Assembly (NCBI GenBank): GCA_965221415.1
Contig: OZ244887.1
Location: 1,240,001 to 1,304,000 of the forward strand
DNA from: UBA8337 sp965221415
GTDB taxonomy: Bacteria; Pseudomonadota; Alphaproteobacteria; RS24
Length of the DNA: 64,000 nt
Reading direction: 5' to 3'
A program made the translations under genes and the position numbers. The notes beneath the pieces were generated by a model, which did no database searches, had not been told where the DNA came from, and saw only the letters and a program-made list of their open reading frames with translations. This document shows, piece after piece, positions 8,227 through 17,675 of the stretch. Each line of letters opens with the position of its first letter. Within the stretch, counting starts at the first letter, position 1.

Positions 8227-9447
8227 TCAAGCCCCCTCGCACACCATGATGGCACAATAAAACCCATCCGTATCGGCATTAAGCGGATGCAATTGCGCCT
8301 GACCATTTTGCGCAAGCTGAAACGCGGGGTTGTCAGACAAAAACCGCGCGATTTGCGTACTGTTTTCAGATGCCAACAGCGAACAAGTCATATAGGCCAA
8401 GCGCCCCTTGGGTTTCACCAACTGAGCGGCTTGCTGCAAAATGCCCGCCTGCACCTCATGAAGCTCAGCCAAACGCGCCGCCGTGAGCCGCCACTTGGTC
8501 TCTGGCGCACGCCGCCATCGCCCCGAACCGCTACACGGCACATCAGCCACCACCACATCACACGCCGCATGAAACGTAGGCAATTGCGCCGCATCCAACG
8601 GCTCGATAATGTTAACGCCCGCACGCTTTGCCCGCGACGCTTGCGCTTTCATCCGCCCGTCAATCGCATCATAGGTCAGCACCCGCCCCTTATTCTCCAT
8701 CTGCGCCGCCAGTGCCAACGCCTTGCCGCCCGCCCCCGAACAATAATCCATCACAGTGTCAAAAGGCTGCGCGGCACACATCGCCGCAACGCTTTGTGCG
8801 CCCGCATCTTGCACCTCAATCAAACCCTGCTTGAAAGCATCGCTTTCTATCAACCGTGGCGCGCCATCAAAACGCAGTGCCGTGTCGACATGCGGATGCG
8901 CGCGCGCCTCAAAGCCCTCATCCTTAAGATTGCGCAAAGCATCATCGCGGGTGGTTTTTAAAAAATTCACCCGCACATCCAACGGCGCACGCTCACACAT
9001 CGCCGCCAACACACCATCCGTGTCATCCGCAAGGCTCGCCTCAATATCGCCGAGCAACCACTCAGGCACACTCAGCATACCAGCCTTATTCTCTGGCGGG
9101 TGAGTCGCCCCATGGGTGAGTGTTTTTTCATCTGCCGCCACCAACGGTTGCGGCGCATGCGCGCTTCCATCGGCCAGTGCCAATACCGCCGCAAGCGGCA
9201 TTTCCTCAGCTATATGCGTCGCGAGCATCGCGACCAATAGCGGGTCGTCCGTGCCAAGCCGCGCGGTCAAATGGCCATAATGACGCAAAATAAAGAACAG
9301 CCGATTGGAAATATCGCGTCGGTCTTTCGACCCCGCATAGCGATTTTGCCGCCCCCATGATTGCATCATCTTATCGGCGGGATGCGTGCTCTCCAATACA
9401 TTGGTGAGCAAATCGGCAATCGCCTGAAGACGCGCAGGGGGGCGCAC
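8227..9447 (-). CDS. RsmB/NOP2-family RNA m5C methyltransferase
   Basis: A 406-residue SAM-dependent RNA cytosine-C5 methyltransferase. The SAM loop DYCSGAGGKALALAAQ starts at about 234, the PC motif VADVPCSGSGRW has Cys305, and the TC motif MTCSLLASEN has Cys355. The two cysteines are the release and nucleophile residues of this family. An N-terminal NusB-like helical region covers about 130 residues. The target is probably 16S rRNA, though the exact base cannot be read from sequence. The GTG start overlaps the guaB stop (TAGTG), coupling it to IMP dehydrogenase. Confidence 0.85.
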   Translation of the reverse strand: MRPPARLQAIADLLTNVLESTHPADKMMQSWGRQNRYAGSKDRRDISNRLFFILRHYGHLTARLGTDDPLLVAMLATHIAEEMPLAAVLALADGSAHAPQPLVAADEKTLTHGATHPPENKAGMLSVPEWLLGDIEASLADDTDGVLAAMCERAPLDVRVNFLKTTRDDALRNLKDEGFEARAHPHVDTALRFDGAPRLIESDAFKQGLIEVQDAGAQSVAAMCAAQPFDTVMDYCSGAGGKALALAAQMENKGRVLTYDAIDGRMKAQASRAKRAGVNIIEPLDAAQLPTFHAACDVVVADVPCSGSGRWRRAPETKWRLTAARLAELHEVQAGILQQAAQLVKPKGRLAYMTCSLLASENSTQIARFLSDNPAFQLAQNGQAQLHPLNADTDGFYCAIMVCEGA

Positions 9448-10910
9448 TAGTTTTTACCAGACCCCGGATAATTGGGCGCCTCGCGCGTGATGGTGACATC
9501 ATGCACATGGCTTTCGACCAATGACGCCGAGGTCATGCGCACAAATTTTGCTCGTGCGTGTAACTCAGCGATGGTGGCTGAGCCTGTATAGCCCATCGCC
9601 GCGCGCAAGCCCCCGATTAACTGATGGATGACTTGTTCGACCGCGCCTTTGAACGGGATTTGTCCTTCAATCCCTTCTGGCACGAGCTTATGCGTATCGG
9701 AAATATCTTGCTGAAAATAGCGGTCAGCCGAGCCGAGCGCCATCGCCCCCACCGACCCCATGCCGCGATAGGCCTTATAAGAACGCCCCTGATAAAGAAA
9801 TACATCGCCGGGGCTTTCGGCTGTGCCGGCCAGAAGCGAGCCAACCATGCCGCAGCTTGCACCTGCTGCTATCGCTTTGGCGAGGTCGCCTGAATATTTG
9901 ATGCCGCCATCGGCGATGACGGGAACGCCTGCTTTCTGGGCGGCTTCGACACTGTCCAGAATGGCGGTTAATTGCGGCACACCGACACCTGCGACCACGC
10001 GTGTGGTGCAAATCGAACCCGGCCCGATGCCGACCTTAATCGCGTCAGCCCCCGCATCGATAAGCGATTGCGCACCGTCTTTGGTCGCGACATTGCCCGC
10101 CACCACTTGCGTAGAATTAGACTGTTTTTTAATCCGCGACACGGCTTCCGCAACGCGCTCGGAATGGCCATGCGCTGTATCGACAACGACCAAATCAACG
10201 CCTGCATCGATAAGTGCTTGGGTACGCGCAAAGCCATCATCGCCAACCGTAGTCGCTGCCGCCACACGCAACCGACCCTTTTCGTCTTTTGCCGCATTGG
10301 GATGCAGCTGCGCTTTTTCCATATCCTTCACAGTAATCAGCCCAACGCAGCGATAGTCGTCATCCACCACGAGCAGCTTTTCAATTCGGTGTTGGTGCAA
10401 AAAGCGTTTGGCTTCTTCGTGCTCGACCGTTTCTTTTACGGTCACCAGATTTTCATGCGTCATTAATTCTGACACTTTCTGGTCTGGGTTCGAGGCAAAG
10501 CGCACATCGCGATTGGTCAAAATACCGACCAGTTTGCCGTTTGCCTCGGTCACGGGCACACCAGAGATGCCATGGCTGCTCATCAATTCCAGCGCGCCAG
10601 ATAATTTAGTGTCGGGGGCGATGGTCACAGGATTGACCACCATGCCGCTTTCGAATTTCTTGACCTTGATGACTTCAGCCGCCTGTTCATCCATTGTCAT
10701 ATTGCGATGCAGCACGCCGATGCCGCCCGCTTGTGCCATGGCGATGGCCATTTGGCTTTCGGTGACTGTGTCCATCGCCGCGGCCAGCAGCGGGATGCCT
10801 AATTGAATGGATTTAGTAATTTGTGTCGACGTATCCGCCTGACTCGGCAGAATGCTAGAAGCCGCCGGTTCGAGCAGTACATCATCAAATGTCAGAGCTT
10901 CACGAAACAT
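9447..10910 (-). CDS. guaB: IMP dehydrogenase
   Basis: A 487-residue enzyme that oxidises IMP to XMP with NAD+, the committed step to GMP. It shows the N-terminal FDDVLLEPA motif and a tandem CBS (Bateman) insert from about 95 to 205. The catalytic loop GPGSICTTRVVAGVG has the active-site Cys near 303, and the GMGSVGAM and YTGSATI segments are normal. It shares an operon with guaA, so XMP is both made and consumed by products of one transcript. A hairpin terminator upstream suggests guaB has its own promoter, separate from rlmE. Confidence 0.97.
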   Translation of the reverse strand: MFREALTFDDVLLEPAASSILPSQADTSTQITKSIQLGIPLLAAAMDTVTESQMAIAMAQAGGIGVLHRNMTMDEQAAEVIKVKKFESGMVVNPVTIAPDTKLSGALELMSSHGISGVPVTEANGKLVGILTNRDVRFASNPDQKVSELMTHENLVTVKETVEHEEAKRFLHQHRIEKLLVVDDDYRCVGLITVKDMEKAQLHPNAAKDEKGRLRVAAATTVGDDGFARTQALIDAGVDLVVVDTAHGHSERVAEAVSRIKKQSNSTQVVAGNVATKDGAQSLIDAGADAIKVGIGPGSICTTRVVAGVGVPQLTAILDSVEAAQKAGVPVIADGGIKYSGDLAKAIAAGASCGMVGSLLAGTAESPGDVFLYQGRSYKAYRGMGSVGAMALGSADRYFQQDISDTHKLVPEGIEGQIPFKGAVEQVIHQLIGGLRAAMGYTGSATIAELHARAKFVRMTSASLVESHVHDVTITREAPNYPGSGKN

Positions 10911-11008
10911 ATGTCAAATCCTCATCTTTCTACGCGTGTGCGATGTGTATTTGACGAGTTCATGTATCACCTATTGGGCAGCTTTGGCAAAGAATATCGT
11001 GATTTATT

Positions 11009-11041
11009 GAAAAAATGGCGGTTTTTGGTAGGAAAATCGCC
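11009..11041 (-). terminator. putative rho-independent terminator after rlmE
   Basis: Two nt beyond the rlmE stop, the minus strand carries a hairpin with a GGCG/CGCC base, an adjoining TTTT/AAAA segment with one bulge, a 6-nt loop, and then a run of T residues. It would separate the ppx-rlmE transcript from the guaB operon. The stem is imperfect. Confidence 0.5.
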
Positions 11042-11043
11042 GC

Positions 11044-11754
11044 TTACGCGCCTTTAAAATCGGTCGCGATGACATATAACTCGACCGATTCTTTACGGCT
11101 CGACTTCGGTTTCATGTGATGAACCTGTCCGAAACGACGTTTTAGCTCGTCCAATAGCTCGCGCGATGTGCCGCCTTGAAACACTTTGGCACAAAATACG
11201 CCGCCCGGCTTTAAGGTATCAAAAGCAAACCACGCCGCCGCCTCGGCCAAAGCCATCGTGCGCAAATGGTCGGTTTGGCGATGCCCCGTCACTGGCGCGG
11301 CCATATCCGACATCACCACATCAGCCCGTCGGCCAGCTAATTCGCTTATCAATTCGGGGGCTTTGTCATCGAGGAAATCAAGTTTTAGAAAATCCACCCC
11401 CTGCACCGCATCCATGTCTTGAATATCAATGGCCGCGACAAAGCCTTTATTTTTGATGGCTCCGACACGCTGCGCCGCCACTTGCGCCCAACCGCCCGGC
11501 GCACTGCCAAGGTCGATAACGCAGCCGCCTCGTTGAAAGAATTTAAAGCGGTCATCCATCTCGATGATTTTATACGCCGCACGCGAGCGATAGCCATCCG
11601 CTTTGGCGGCTGCCACATAAGGGTCATTGAGTTGGCGTTCCAGCCACCGCGTTGACGATAATTTACGACCCCGTGCGGTTTTCACGCGTTCGCGCATACG
11701 GTCGCCACGACGTTGCCCGTCGCCAACGCTCGCGCCCTTTTTCTTATCACTCAT
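11044..11754 (-). CDS. rlmE: 23S rRNA (uridine-2'-O-)-methyltransferase RlmE (FtsJ/RrmJ)
   Basis: A 236-residue SAM-dependent 2'-O-methyltransferase acting on the 23S rRNA A-loop. Visible are SRAAYKI with the first catalytic Lys, the SAM loop VIDLGSAPGGWAQVA, MSDMAAPVTGH with the catalytic Asp, and the KVFQGG block with the second Lys. The N-terminal 35 residues are basic and longer than in E. coli, as is common in alphaproteobacteria. Its start overlaps the end of the Ppx/GppA gene by 8 bp. Confidence 0.93.
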   Translation of the reverse strand: MSDKKKGASVGDGQRRGDRMRERVKTARGRKLSSTRWLERQLNDPYVAAAKADGYRSRAAYKIIEMDDRFKFFQRGGCVIDLGSAPGGWAQVAAQRVGAIKNKGFVAAIDIQDMDAVQGVDFLKLDFLDDKAPELISELAGRRADVVMSDMAAPVTGHRQTDHLRTMALAEAAAWFAFDTLKPGGVFCAKVFQGGTSRELLDELKRRFGQVHHMKPKSSRKESVELYVIATDFKGA

Positions 11755-12769
11755 TCGAGGCGCTCTTTTTTGCGCGTCTGCCAGAGCGACGGCGGCGCGT
11801 ATCTTTGCGTATCAATCGCAACAAGAGACCCTCGCGCAAGCCGCGGTCAGCGACCGATACATGCGCGACTGGCCAGCGCGTGTGGATGGCCTCTAGCACG
11901 GCGCAGCCCGACAAAACAAGGTCAGCGCGCTGCCTGCCGATACACGGATTATCGGCCAATTCTTCGCGGCTTAATTGGCGCAATTTGGCGATGACTCTAG
12001 AAATATCCTCGGCTGAAATCGTGCAGCCATCGACAATATTACGGTCATAACGCACCAATCCCAACTGCACCGCAGCCAATGTCGTGACCGTGCCTGACGT
12101 GCCGATAATCTGCACCTTGCTCATATCAGTCATATCGCTTTGGCGCGCCATGAAATCCGCCAGACGCGCATTGCTCTCGGCCAGCATACCCTCATAGCCA
12201 TGCTCATACAGGCCGGGGCCAGCATGACGCTCTGCCAGTCGCACGACACCCAGCGGCAAGCTGGCACAATCGACAAGCTTGAAAAAATCATTCGGCTGGC
12301 GCGTCATGCGGCTGACTTCGGTGCTGCCGCCGCCCGTATCGAATAAAATAATATCGTCGGCGTTCTTATCAAACAGCGTGCCGCAACCAATCGCGGCTAG
12401 CTCGGCCTCCGCCTTGCCATCAATAATCTCGAGGCGCAAGCCAGTCTCTTTGCGCACCCGCTTGATAAAATCTGCGCCATTACGCGCTCCTCGACACGCC
12501 TCCGTCGCAACACAACGCATGCGTACCACATTGGCGCGGCGGATTTTACCAGCGCAAATCCGTAAAGCCTCAATCGTGCGCACCATCGCCGCTTCGGACA
12601 ATTCCCCCGTGGCCTCTAAGCCTTCACCAAGACGCACAATGCGCGCGAAACTATCGCGCACCCGAAAACTGCGACTCCCGTCGCGCTCGACAATCAGCAA
12701 GCGACAATTATTCGTGCCAAGGTCAATGGCGGCATAAAGACGGGGTTTTCGAACGCTTTGAAGTGCCAT
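11747..12769 (-). CDS. Ppx/GppA family exopolyphosphatase/pppGpp phosphatase
   Basis: A 340-residue protein of the sugar kinase/Hsp70/actin superfamily that hydrolyses polyphosphate or pppGpp. Key segments are AAIDLGTNNCRLLIVE (phosphate 1), FARIVRLGEGL, IILFDTGGGSTEV (phosphate 2) and IIGTSGTVTTLAA. It is short, with only the N-terminal catalytic module and no C-terminal HD-like domain, like the shorter bacterial Ppx2/GppA forms. An ATG four codons upstream (12781) is an alternative start. It is cotranscribed with rlmE, a common pairing in alphaproteobacteria. Confidence 0.85.
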   Translation of the reverse strand: MALQSVRKPRLYAAIDLGTNNCRLLIVERDGSRSFRVRDSFARIVRLGEGLEATGELSEAAMVRTIEALRICAGKIRRANVVRMRCVATEACRGARNGADFIKRVRKETGLRLEIIDGKAEAELAAIGCGTLFDKNADDIILFDTGGGSTEVSRMTRQPNDFFKLVDCASLPLGVVRLAERHAGPGLYEHGYEGMLAESNARLADFMARQSDMTDMSKVQIIGTSGTVTTLAAVQLGLVRYDRNIVDGCTISAEDISRVIAKLRQLSREELADNPCIGRQRADLVLSGCAVLEAIHTRWPVAHVSVADRGLREGLLLRLIRKDTRRRRSGRRAKKSASNE

Positions 12770-12977
12770 GAGTAGTGTCATGAGTAGACATAATAAACCC
12801 CTGTGCTGTCGTGAACCCCACGCCAGATCGGTTAATACCGCTTGTAAAAACAATACCAACAAGTCCACGTTTTAGCAAGTGCCGCGAGACCACAAACAGC
12901 CAAAATATAAACAGCAATTTCATTTGTCATGCACCCCACAAAAAGATACGCTCGGCGGATAATGAAGGATTTAACAT

Positions 12978-14265
12978 ATGTCTGATGCAAAACTAGAAAC
13001 CCTCGTTCTACACGCTGGTTGGCGCGCCGACCCGACGACTGGCTCGGTTGCTGTCCCGATTCACCAAACCACCAGCTATCAGTTCAACGATACTGACCAT
13101 GCCGCCAGCCTGTTTGCGCTGTCCGAATTGGGCAATATTTACACCCGTCTGCAAAACCCCACCACCGATGTGCTCGAGCAACGCATCACCGCCCTCGAAG
13201 GTGGTGCGGCAAGTTTAGGCGTGTCTTCTGGGCAAACGGCCACGGCTGTCTCTATCCAGAACATTGCACGCGCGAGGCGACAATATCGTCTCGTCCACCG
13301 ACCTATATGGCGGCACGTGGAATCTATTCACCAACACAATCAAAGATATGGGAGTTGAGGTACGCTTTGTTGACCCCACCGACCCGCAGATTTTCGCCGA
13401 TGCCATCGACGATAAAACCCGTGCCTTTTATGCCGAGACTTTGCCAAATCCAAAACTGCAAGTGTTTCCTATCAAGCAAGTCGCGGACATTGGTCGCGCG
13501 CACGGTATTCCGCTCATCATGGACAACACCGCCGCGCCGGCCTTATGTCGTCCGTTGGAGCATGGCGCTGCCGTGGTGGTTTATTCGACGACCAAATATA
13601 TTGGCGGCCATGGCACTTCGCTTGGCGGCATGATTGTGGATGGCGGCAATTTTGATTGGGAAGCCGCGGGCGACCGTCAGCCAATGCTCAACACGCCCGA
13701 CCCGTCTTATCATGGCGCGGTATGGAGCGAGGCGGCCAAACCGCTTGGCCCCATTGCTTATATTTTAAAAGCGCGCACGACATTGCTGCGCGATATGGGC
13801 GGGGCGATGTCGCCGTTTAACGCTTTCATGTTTTTGCAAGGATTGGAAACCCTGCCATTGCGCATCCGCGCCCATTGCGACAACGCCACGCGGGTCGCCG
13901 CTTGGTTGCAAGGCCAGAAAAACGTCACCAAAGTCATCCACCCGTCCTTGATGGATGGCGAGATGCGCGCCCGTGCCGATGCCGTTATGGTGGGCGGTTA
14001 TGGCGCGCTCATCGGCTTTGAATTAGACGGCGGCGTTGACGCTGGCAAAAAGTTTATCGACAGTTTGGAATTGCTCTACCATGTTGCCAATATTGGCGAT
14101 ACGCGCTCATTGGCGATTCATCCGGCCAGCACCACGCATAGTCAATTATCGCCTGACGCGCAGCTTGCATCGGGGGTAACGCCCGGCTATGTACGCCTCT
14201 CCATCGGCATCGAGCATGTGGACGACATCATCGCCGATATCGAACAGGCTTTATCAAAAGTTTAG
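12978..14265 (+). pseudogene. metY: O-acetylhomoserine sulfhydrylase, interrupted by a single-base frameshift
   Basis: Together the two frames encode a complete MetY of about 428 residues, the PLP enzyme that makes homocysteine from O-acetylhomoserine and sulfide. Frame one runs from the ATG at 12978 (good AAGGA signal) through QTTSYQFNDT, YTRLQNPTTDVLEQR and SGQTATAVSIQNIARA. The protein then resumes in the next frame with GDNIVSSTDLYGGTWN, and continues with the PLP lysine motif YSTTKYIGGHG to a normal C-terminus. Removing one base near 13275 restores the expected ARAGDNIV junction. The rest is clean, so a sequencing error or a very recent mutation is likely. Its stop interlocks with that of the GH3 gene. 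Confidence 0.85.
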
Positions 14266-16679
14266 GGTTGCAAAAGCCGTCCCAAAAAGCGCAGCCAGCG
14301 ATTATTCATCGCGTGCAATAATAGCTCGAAACGCTTTTGCGATAGCGCACCTGCCGACATATTGCGCACGGTTATCAACCGCAGGGACATCACCATCTCC
14401 TCGCGCATTTTGACCGCCACAGGCGTTTGGTTGCCCGCCCCCAGAGTCTTGCTCGCCATTTTCATCGCTTGCTCGGCGACGCGCTTGCCTATCCAATGGT
14501 CGCGAATATCAGCCAAAGTCGAGTTCTCATGATACGGCTTGATAGTATCGGCAAGCGGTATCGTTAACCCCAAAGCAGAAAGCTGCGCATCATCCATCAG
14601 CACATAGGGCGTTTCCGCCAAGGGCGTTGAATTACGCTGCGTGTCGGTTGGCAGGCTCACGCGCAAAGTCTCGCGCACATCGACACTCGAGGCGGCAAAC
14701 AGGATATCGAAATCACCCGCCTCAATATCCCAATCATCCAGCACGACATCGAAATACGCAAAAGCGCGCGCATCAAGCGTGAAAATCAAACGGCGACTTT
14801 CCCCCGCTTGCAAATGCGTTTTCGCAAACGCTTTCAGCTCGCGGTCGGGTCGGTAGGCGGTGCTTTCCACATCGCGCACATAAAGCTGCACCACTTCCGC
14901 ACCTGCGCAATCGCCCTCATTCGTAATGGTGACGGCGACCTCCATGCTCTGCTGGTCAGCCGACCATGCCCGTATCACATCGACATCGCCATAGCTGAAG
15001 CGGGTATAGCTCAACCCATAGCCGAACGGGAATAACACCGGCGCATCATGGCTGGTGAAGTAGCGATAGCCGACATTCAATCCTTCGCGATAGACTAATT
15101 GGCGTGGATGGTGCGCGAAGTTTTCCTGCGATGGGCAGTCAGCCAGCGCAAGCGGAAAAGTCTCCGCCAATTTGCCACTCGGATTAGCCGCGCCATAAAG
15201 CAAATCAACCAACGCGCCTGCCCCCGCCTGCCCCGCCAGATAAATCTCTAACACGGCGCGCACATGCGCAAGCCACGGCATTTCAATCGGTGCACCATTC
15301 GACAGCACAACAACGCAATTTGGATTGGCCGCCGCCACCGCCGCGATGAGATTTTCAATCTGTTCGGGCTGGCGCAAATGCGTTCGGTCAAACCCCTCCG
15401 CCTCGAATAAAGGCGGCAGGCCAGCCATAATAACCGCGACATCAGCCGCTTTCGCCGCCGCCACGGCCTCGTCAATCAGGCTCGCATCTAAAGCGGCTAA
15501 TTCGCCGTCAAAGCCTTTTGCAAAGGTGACTTTTGCCGCGCCAATTTTCACGCGCAACATATCGAGCGGGGTATCGACTTTTGTCGCATTAACCTGCGAA
15601 CTACCCGCCCCCTGATAGCGCGGCGTCTCGGCAAATGCGCCGATGAGCGCGACTGACTCATCGCCCGAAAGCGGCAAGAGTGACGCGTCATTTTTTAGCA
15701 ATACCGCACCCTCAGCCGACGCGCGTCTTGCCAAAGCATGGTGCGCATCGAAATCAACCGCGTGGGCGTTCGCATTATTTTGCGCCGCCAGAATAAGCTC
15801 GGTGACACGCGACGCGGCACGGTCGAGATGCGCTTCTGCCAATGTGCCATCGCCAATAGACGCGGCCACCGCGCGGTCATTCACACCGCCCGAGCTGGGC
15901 ATTTCTAACTCTAGCCCTGCGCTGACCCCGCGCGGTCGGGCATTCGCTGCGCCCCAATCGGTCATCACGAGACCTTTAAAACCCCATCGGTCGCGCAAAA
16001 TATGGCTCAAGAGTTCTTCATTTTCAGAGCAATACACCCCGTCGAACCGATTATACGCACACATCAGCGTCCAAGGCTGGCTTTGCGTGACCGCCAATTC
16101 AAACGCGGGAAGATAAATCTCAAACAAGCTGCGGCGGTCGACCAGCGTATCGACAACCATGCGCTGCGCCTCCTGATTATTCACCGCAAAATGCTTGACG
16201 CTCGTACCAGTCCCCGTCGATTGCACCCCCGCAACAAAGGCAGTCGCCATCTCGCCCGCCTGAAATGGGTCTTCGGCGTAATACTCAAAATTGCGCCCGC
16301 ATAGCGGATTGCGCTTAATGTTCACCCCCGGGGCAAGCAAAACCGACACCCCCTCCGCCTGACATTCACGACCAATCGCTGCGCCAACCTCGCCGATTAA
16401 GGCGCGGTTCCAACTCGACGCCAGCGTGACCGCCGTGGGAAAACAAGTCGCCGACACAGACGCGCTCAGCCCCATATGGTCCGCCGATTGTCCCTGCTTG
16501 CGCAAGCCATGCGGCCCATCCGACACCATCACCTTGTGCAAGCCAAGATGGTCGATATTCTGCAAATGCCAAAAGCTCGACCCCGACATAAGCGACGCTT
16601 TTTCGTCGAGCGTCATGCGCGCAACGAGGTCGCTTGCCTCGATTTCGAAATCCCACGGGTTTTTAGCTGCCTGTTCCAT
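14262..16679 (-). CDS. glycoside hydrolase family 3 beta-glucosidase-like enzyme
   Basis: An 805-residue GH3 enzyme, expected to release glucose or a related sugar from the non-reducing end of beta-glycosides. The N-terminal barrel contains SVKHFAVNNQE and the nucleophile motif GLVMTDWGA (Asp near 240). The C-terminal alpha/beta sandwich (VALIGAFAETPRYQGAGSS) and a fibronectin III-like end (TITNEGDCAGAEVVQLYV) follow. No signal peptide is present, so it is probably cytoplasmic and acts on imported oligosaccharides. It is divergent from a ROK sugar kinase, consistent with glucoside use, but no transporter lies alongside. Confidence 0.9.
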   Translation of the reverse strand: MEQAAKNPWDFEIEASDLVARMTLDEKASLMSGSSFWHLQNIDHLGLHKVMVSDGPHGLRKQGQSADHMGLSASVSATCFPTAVTLASSWNRALIGEVGAAIGRECQAEGVSVLLAPGVNIKRNPLCGRNFEYYAEDPFQAGEMATAFVAGVQSTGTGTSVKHFAVNNQEAQRMVVDTLVDRRSLFEIYLPAFELAVTQSQPWTLMCAYNRFDGVYCSENEELLSHILRDRWGFKGLVMTDWGAANARPRGVSAGLELEMPSSGGVNDRAVAASIGDGTLAEAHLDRAASRVTELILAAQNNANAHAVDFDAHHALARRASAEGAVLLKNDASLLPLSGDESVALIGAFAETPRYQGAGSSQVNATKVDTPLDMLRVKIGAAKVTFAKGFDGELAALDASLIDEAVAAAKAADVAVIMAGLPPLFEAEGFDRTHLRQPEQIENLIAAVAAANPNCVVVLSNGAPIEMPWLAHVRAVLEIYLAGQAGAGALVDLLYGAANPSGKLAETFPLALADCPSQENFAHHPRQLVYREGLNVGYRYFTSHDAPVLFPFGYGLSYTRFSYGDVDVIRAWSADQQSMEVAVTITNEGDCAGAEVVQLYVRDVESTAYRPDRELKAFAKTHLQAGESRRLIFTLDARAFAYFDVVLDDWDIEAGDFDILFAASSVDVRETLRVSLPTDTQRNSTPLAETPYVLMDDAQLSALGLTIPLADTIKPYHENSTLADIRDHWIGKRVAEQAMKMASKTLGAGNQTPVAVKMREEMVMSLRLITVRNMSAGALSQKRFELLLHAMNNRWLRFLGRLLQP

Positions 16680-16695
16680 ATCGCCACGCTACACA

Positions 16696-16724
16696 TTTAT
16701 CTGGCTCTATTCTAGCGCTATGAT
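16696..16724 (+). promoter_or_regulatory. candidate sigma70-type promoter for the ROK kinase gene
   Basis: TTTATC and TATGAT are separated by 17 bp, about 25 bp upstream of the kinase start, in the spacer between divergent sugar genes. The -10 box is good and the -35 box is weak (three of six consensus bases). Confidence 0.3.
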
Positions 16725-16748
16725 AAACCTCATTAAGGGGTGAATAAC

Positions 16749-17645
16749 ATGCGCTTTGGACTAGACCTTGGTGGCACAAAAATAGAAGCCATTGTAATGG
16801 ACGCGAGTAGCGAAATTATCTGGCGTGAACGTACCCCCACACCTGCCGACGACTACGCCGCTATTGTCAGCACCATCGCCGATTTGGTCGATATGGCAGA
16901 AGCCGCCACGCAAAAAGGTTTAAGCGTCGGCATCGGCATACCCGGGTCGCTGTCGCGCAAAACTGGTCTGGTGCGCAACGCCAATACACAAAGCCTTAAC
17001 AGTCAGCCGCTTAAGCAAGATTTGGAAAACCGACTTAAGCGTGACATACGCCTTGCCAATGATGCCAATTGCTTTGCCTTATCAGAAGCCACCGACGGCG
17101 CGGGCGCAGGCGCGCAATCTGTTTTTGGCGTGATATTAGGCACGGGCTGCGGAGGAGGATTGGTCATAAATGGCGACCTCCAAAGCGGCGCAAACGACAT
17201 TGGCGGCGAATGGGGACACAACCCCTTACCCGCCCCGACCGCCGACGAAATACCCGCCCCGATTTGCTATTGCGGGCGACGCGGGTGCAATGAAGTGTGG
17301 ATTTCAGGATCTGGTTTTGCCCGCGACCATAATTTCGTGACAGGCGAATCCTTAACCGCCGAGGCCATTATCGCCAGCGATAGCGAAGCCGCACAGGCAA
17401 GCATCACAAGGCTTTGCGACCGCATCGCGCGCGCTTTGGGGGCGGTGATTAATCTGGCCGACCCAGAGATTATCGTCCTTGGCGGCGGGCTTTCGAATTT
17501 CACAGCGCTTTATCAGCGCGTGCCTGCGATATGGGACGCGTATATTTTTTCCGATAGTATCGAAACCCGACTTGTGCAGAACAGTCATGGCGATAGCAGT
17601 GGCGTGCGCGGCGCGGCTTGGCTATGGCCAGATGTCAGCTCTTGA
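16749..17645 (+). CDS. ROK family sugar kinase, Mak-like fructokinase/glucokinase
   Basis: A 298-residue ATP-dependent sugar kinase. The phosphate loop is DLGGTK (6-11), the catalytic base is Asp105 in LANDANCFA, and the ROK zinc site is made of His157 (EWGHNPL) and the Cys triad in CYCGRRGC (173-180). The HNPLP and CYCG spacing resembles E. coli fructokinase Mak more than NagK, so fructose or glucose is a plausible substrate. The ATG at 16749 follows AAGGGG at a good distance; a GTG three codons earlier lies inside that signal. It is divergent from the GH3 gene. Confidence 0.85.
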   Translation: MRFGLDLGGTKIEAIVMDASSEIIWRERTPTPADDYAAIVSTIADLVDMAEAATQKGLSVGIGIPGSLSRKTGLVRNANTQSLNSQPLKQDLENRLKRDIRLANDANCFALSEATDGAGAGAQSVFGVILGTGCGGGLVINGDLQSGANDIGGEWGHNPLPAPTADEIPAPICYCGRRGCNEVWISGSGFARDHNFVTGESLTAEAIIASDSEAAQASITRLCDRIARALGAVINLADPEIIVLGGGLSNFTALYQRVPAIWDAYIFSDSIETRLVQNSHGDSSGVRGAAWLWPDVSS

Positions 17646-17675
17646 CGCAAGGCAGATAATTTGAGACGACACAAT

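Noticed and set aside
8287..8961. 224-codon plus-strand frame inside the RsmB-like gene.
   Set aside because: Arg/His/Pro-rich antisense shadow with no family pattern; the methyltransferase motifs lie on the opposite strand.
12723..12923. Small hydrophobic minus-strand frame (66 codons) upstream of the Ppx/GppA gene.
   Set aside because: It overlaps the start of the Ppx/GppA gene in another frame, has no clear ribosome-binding site, and the hydrophobic start looks like chance in the AT-rich spacer.
12770..12977. Possible SAM-type riboswitch upstream of metY.
   Set aside because: No SAM-I, SAM-II or SAM-V core arrangement could be drawn; only the AAGGA ribosome-binding site is clear.
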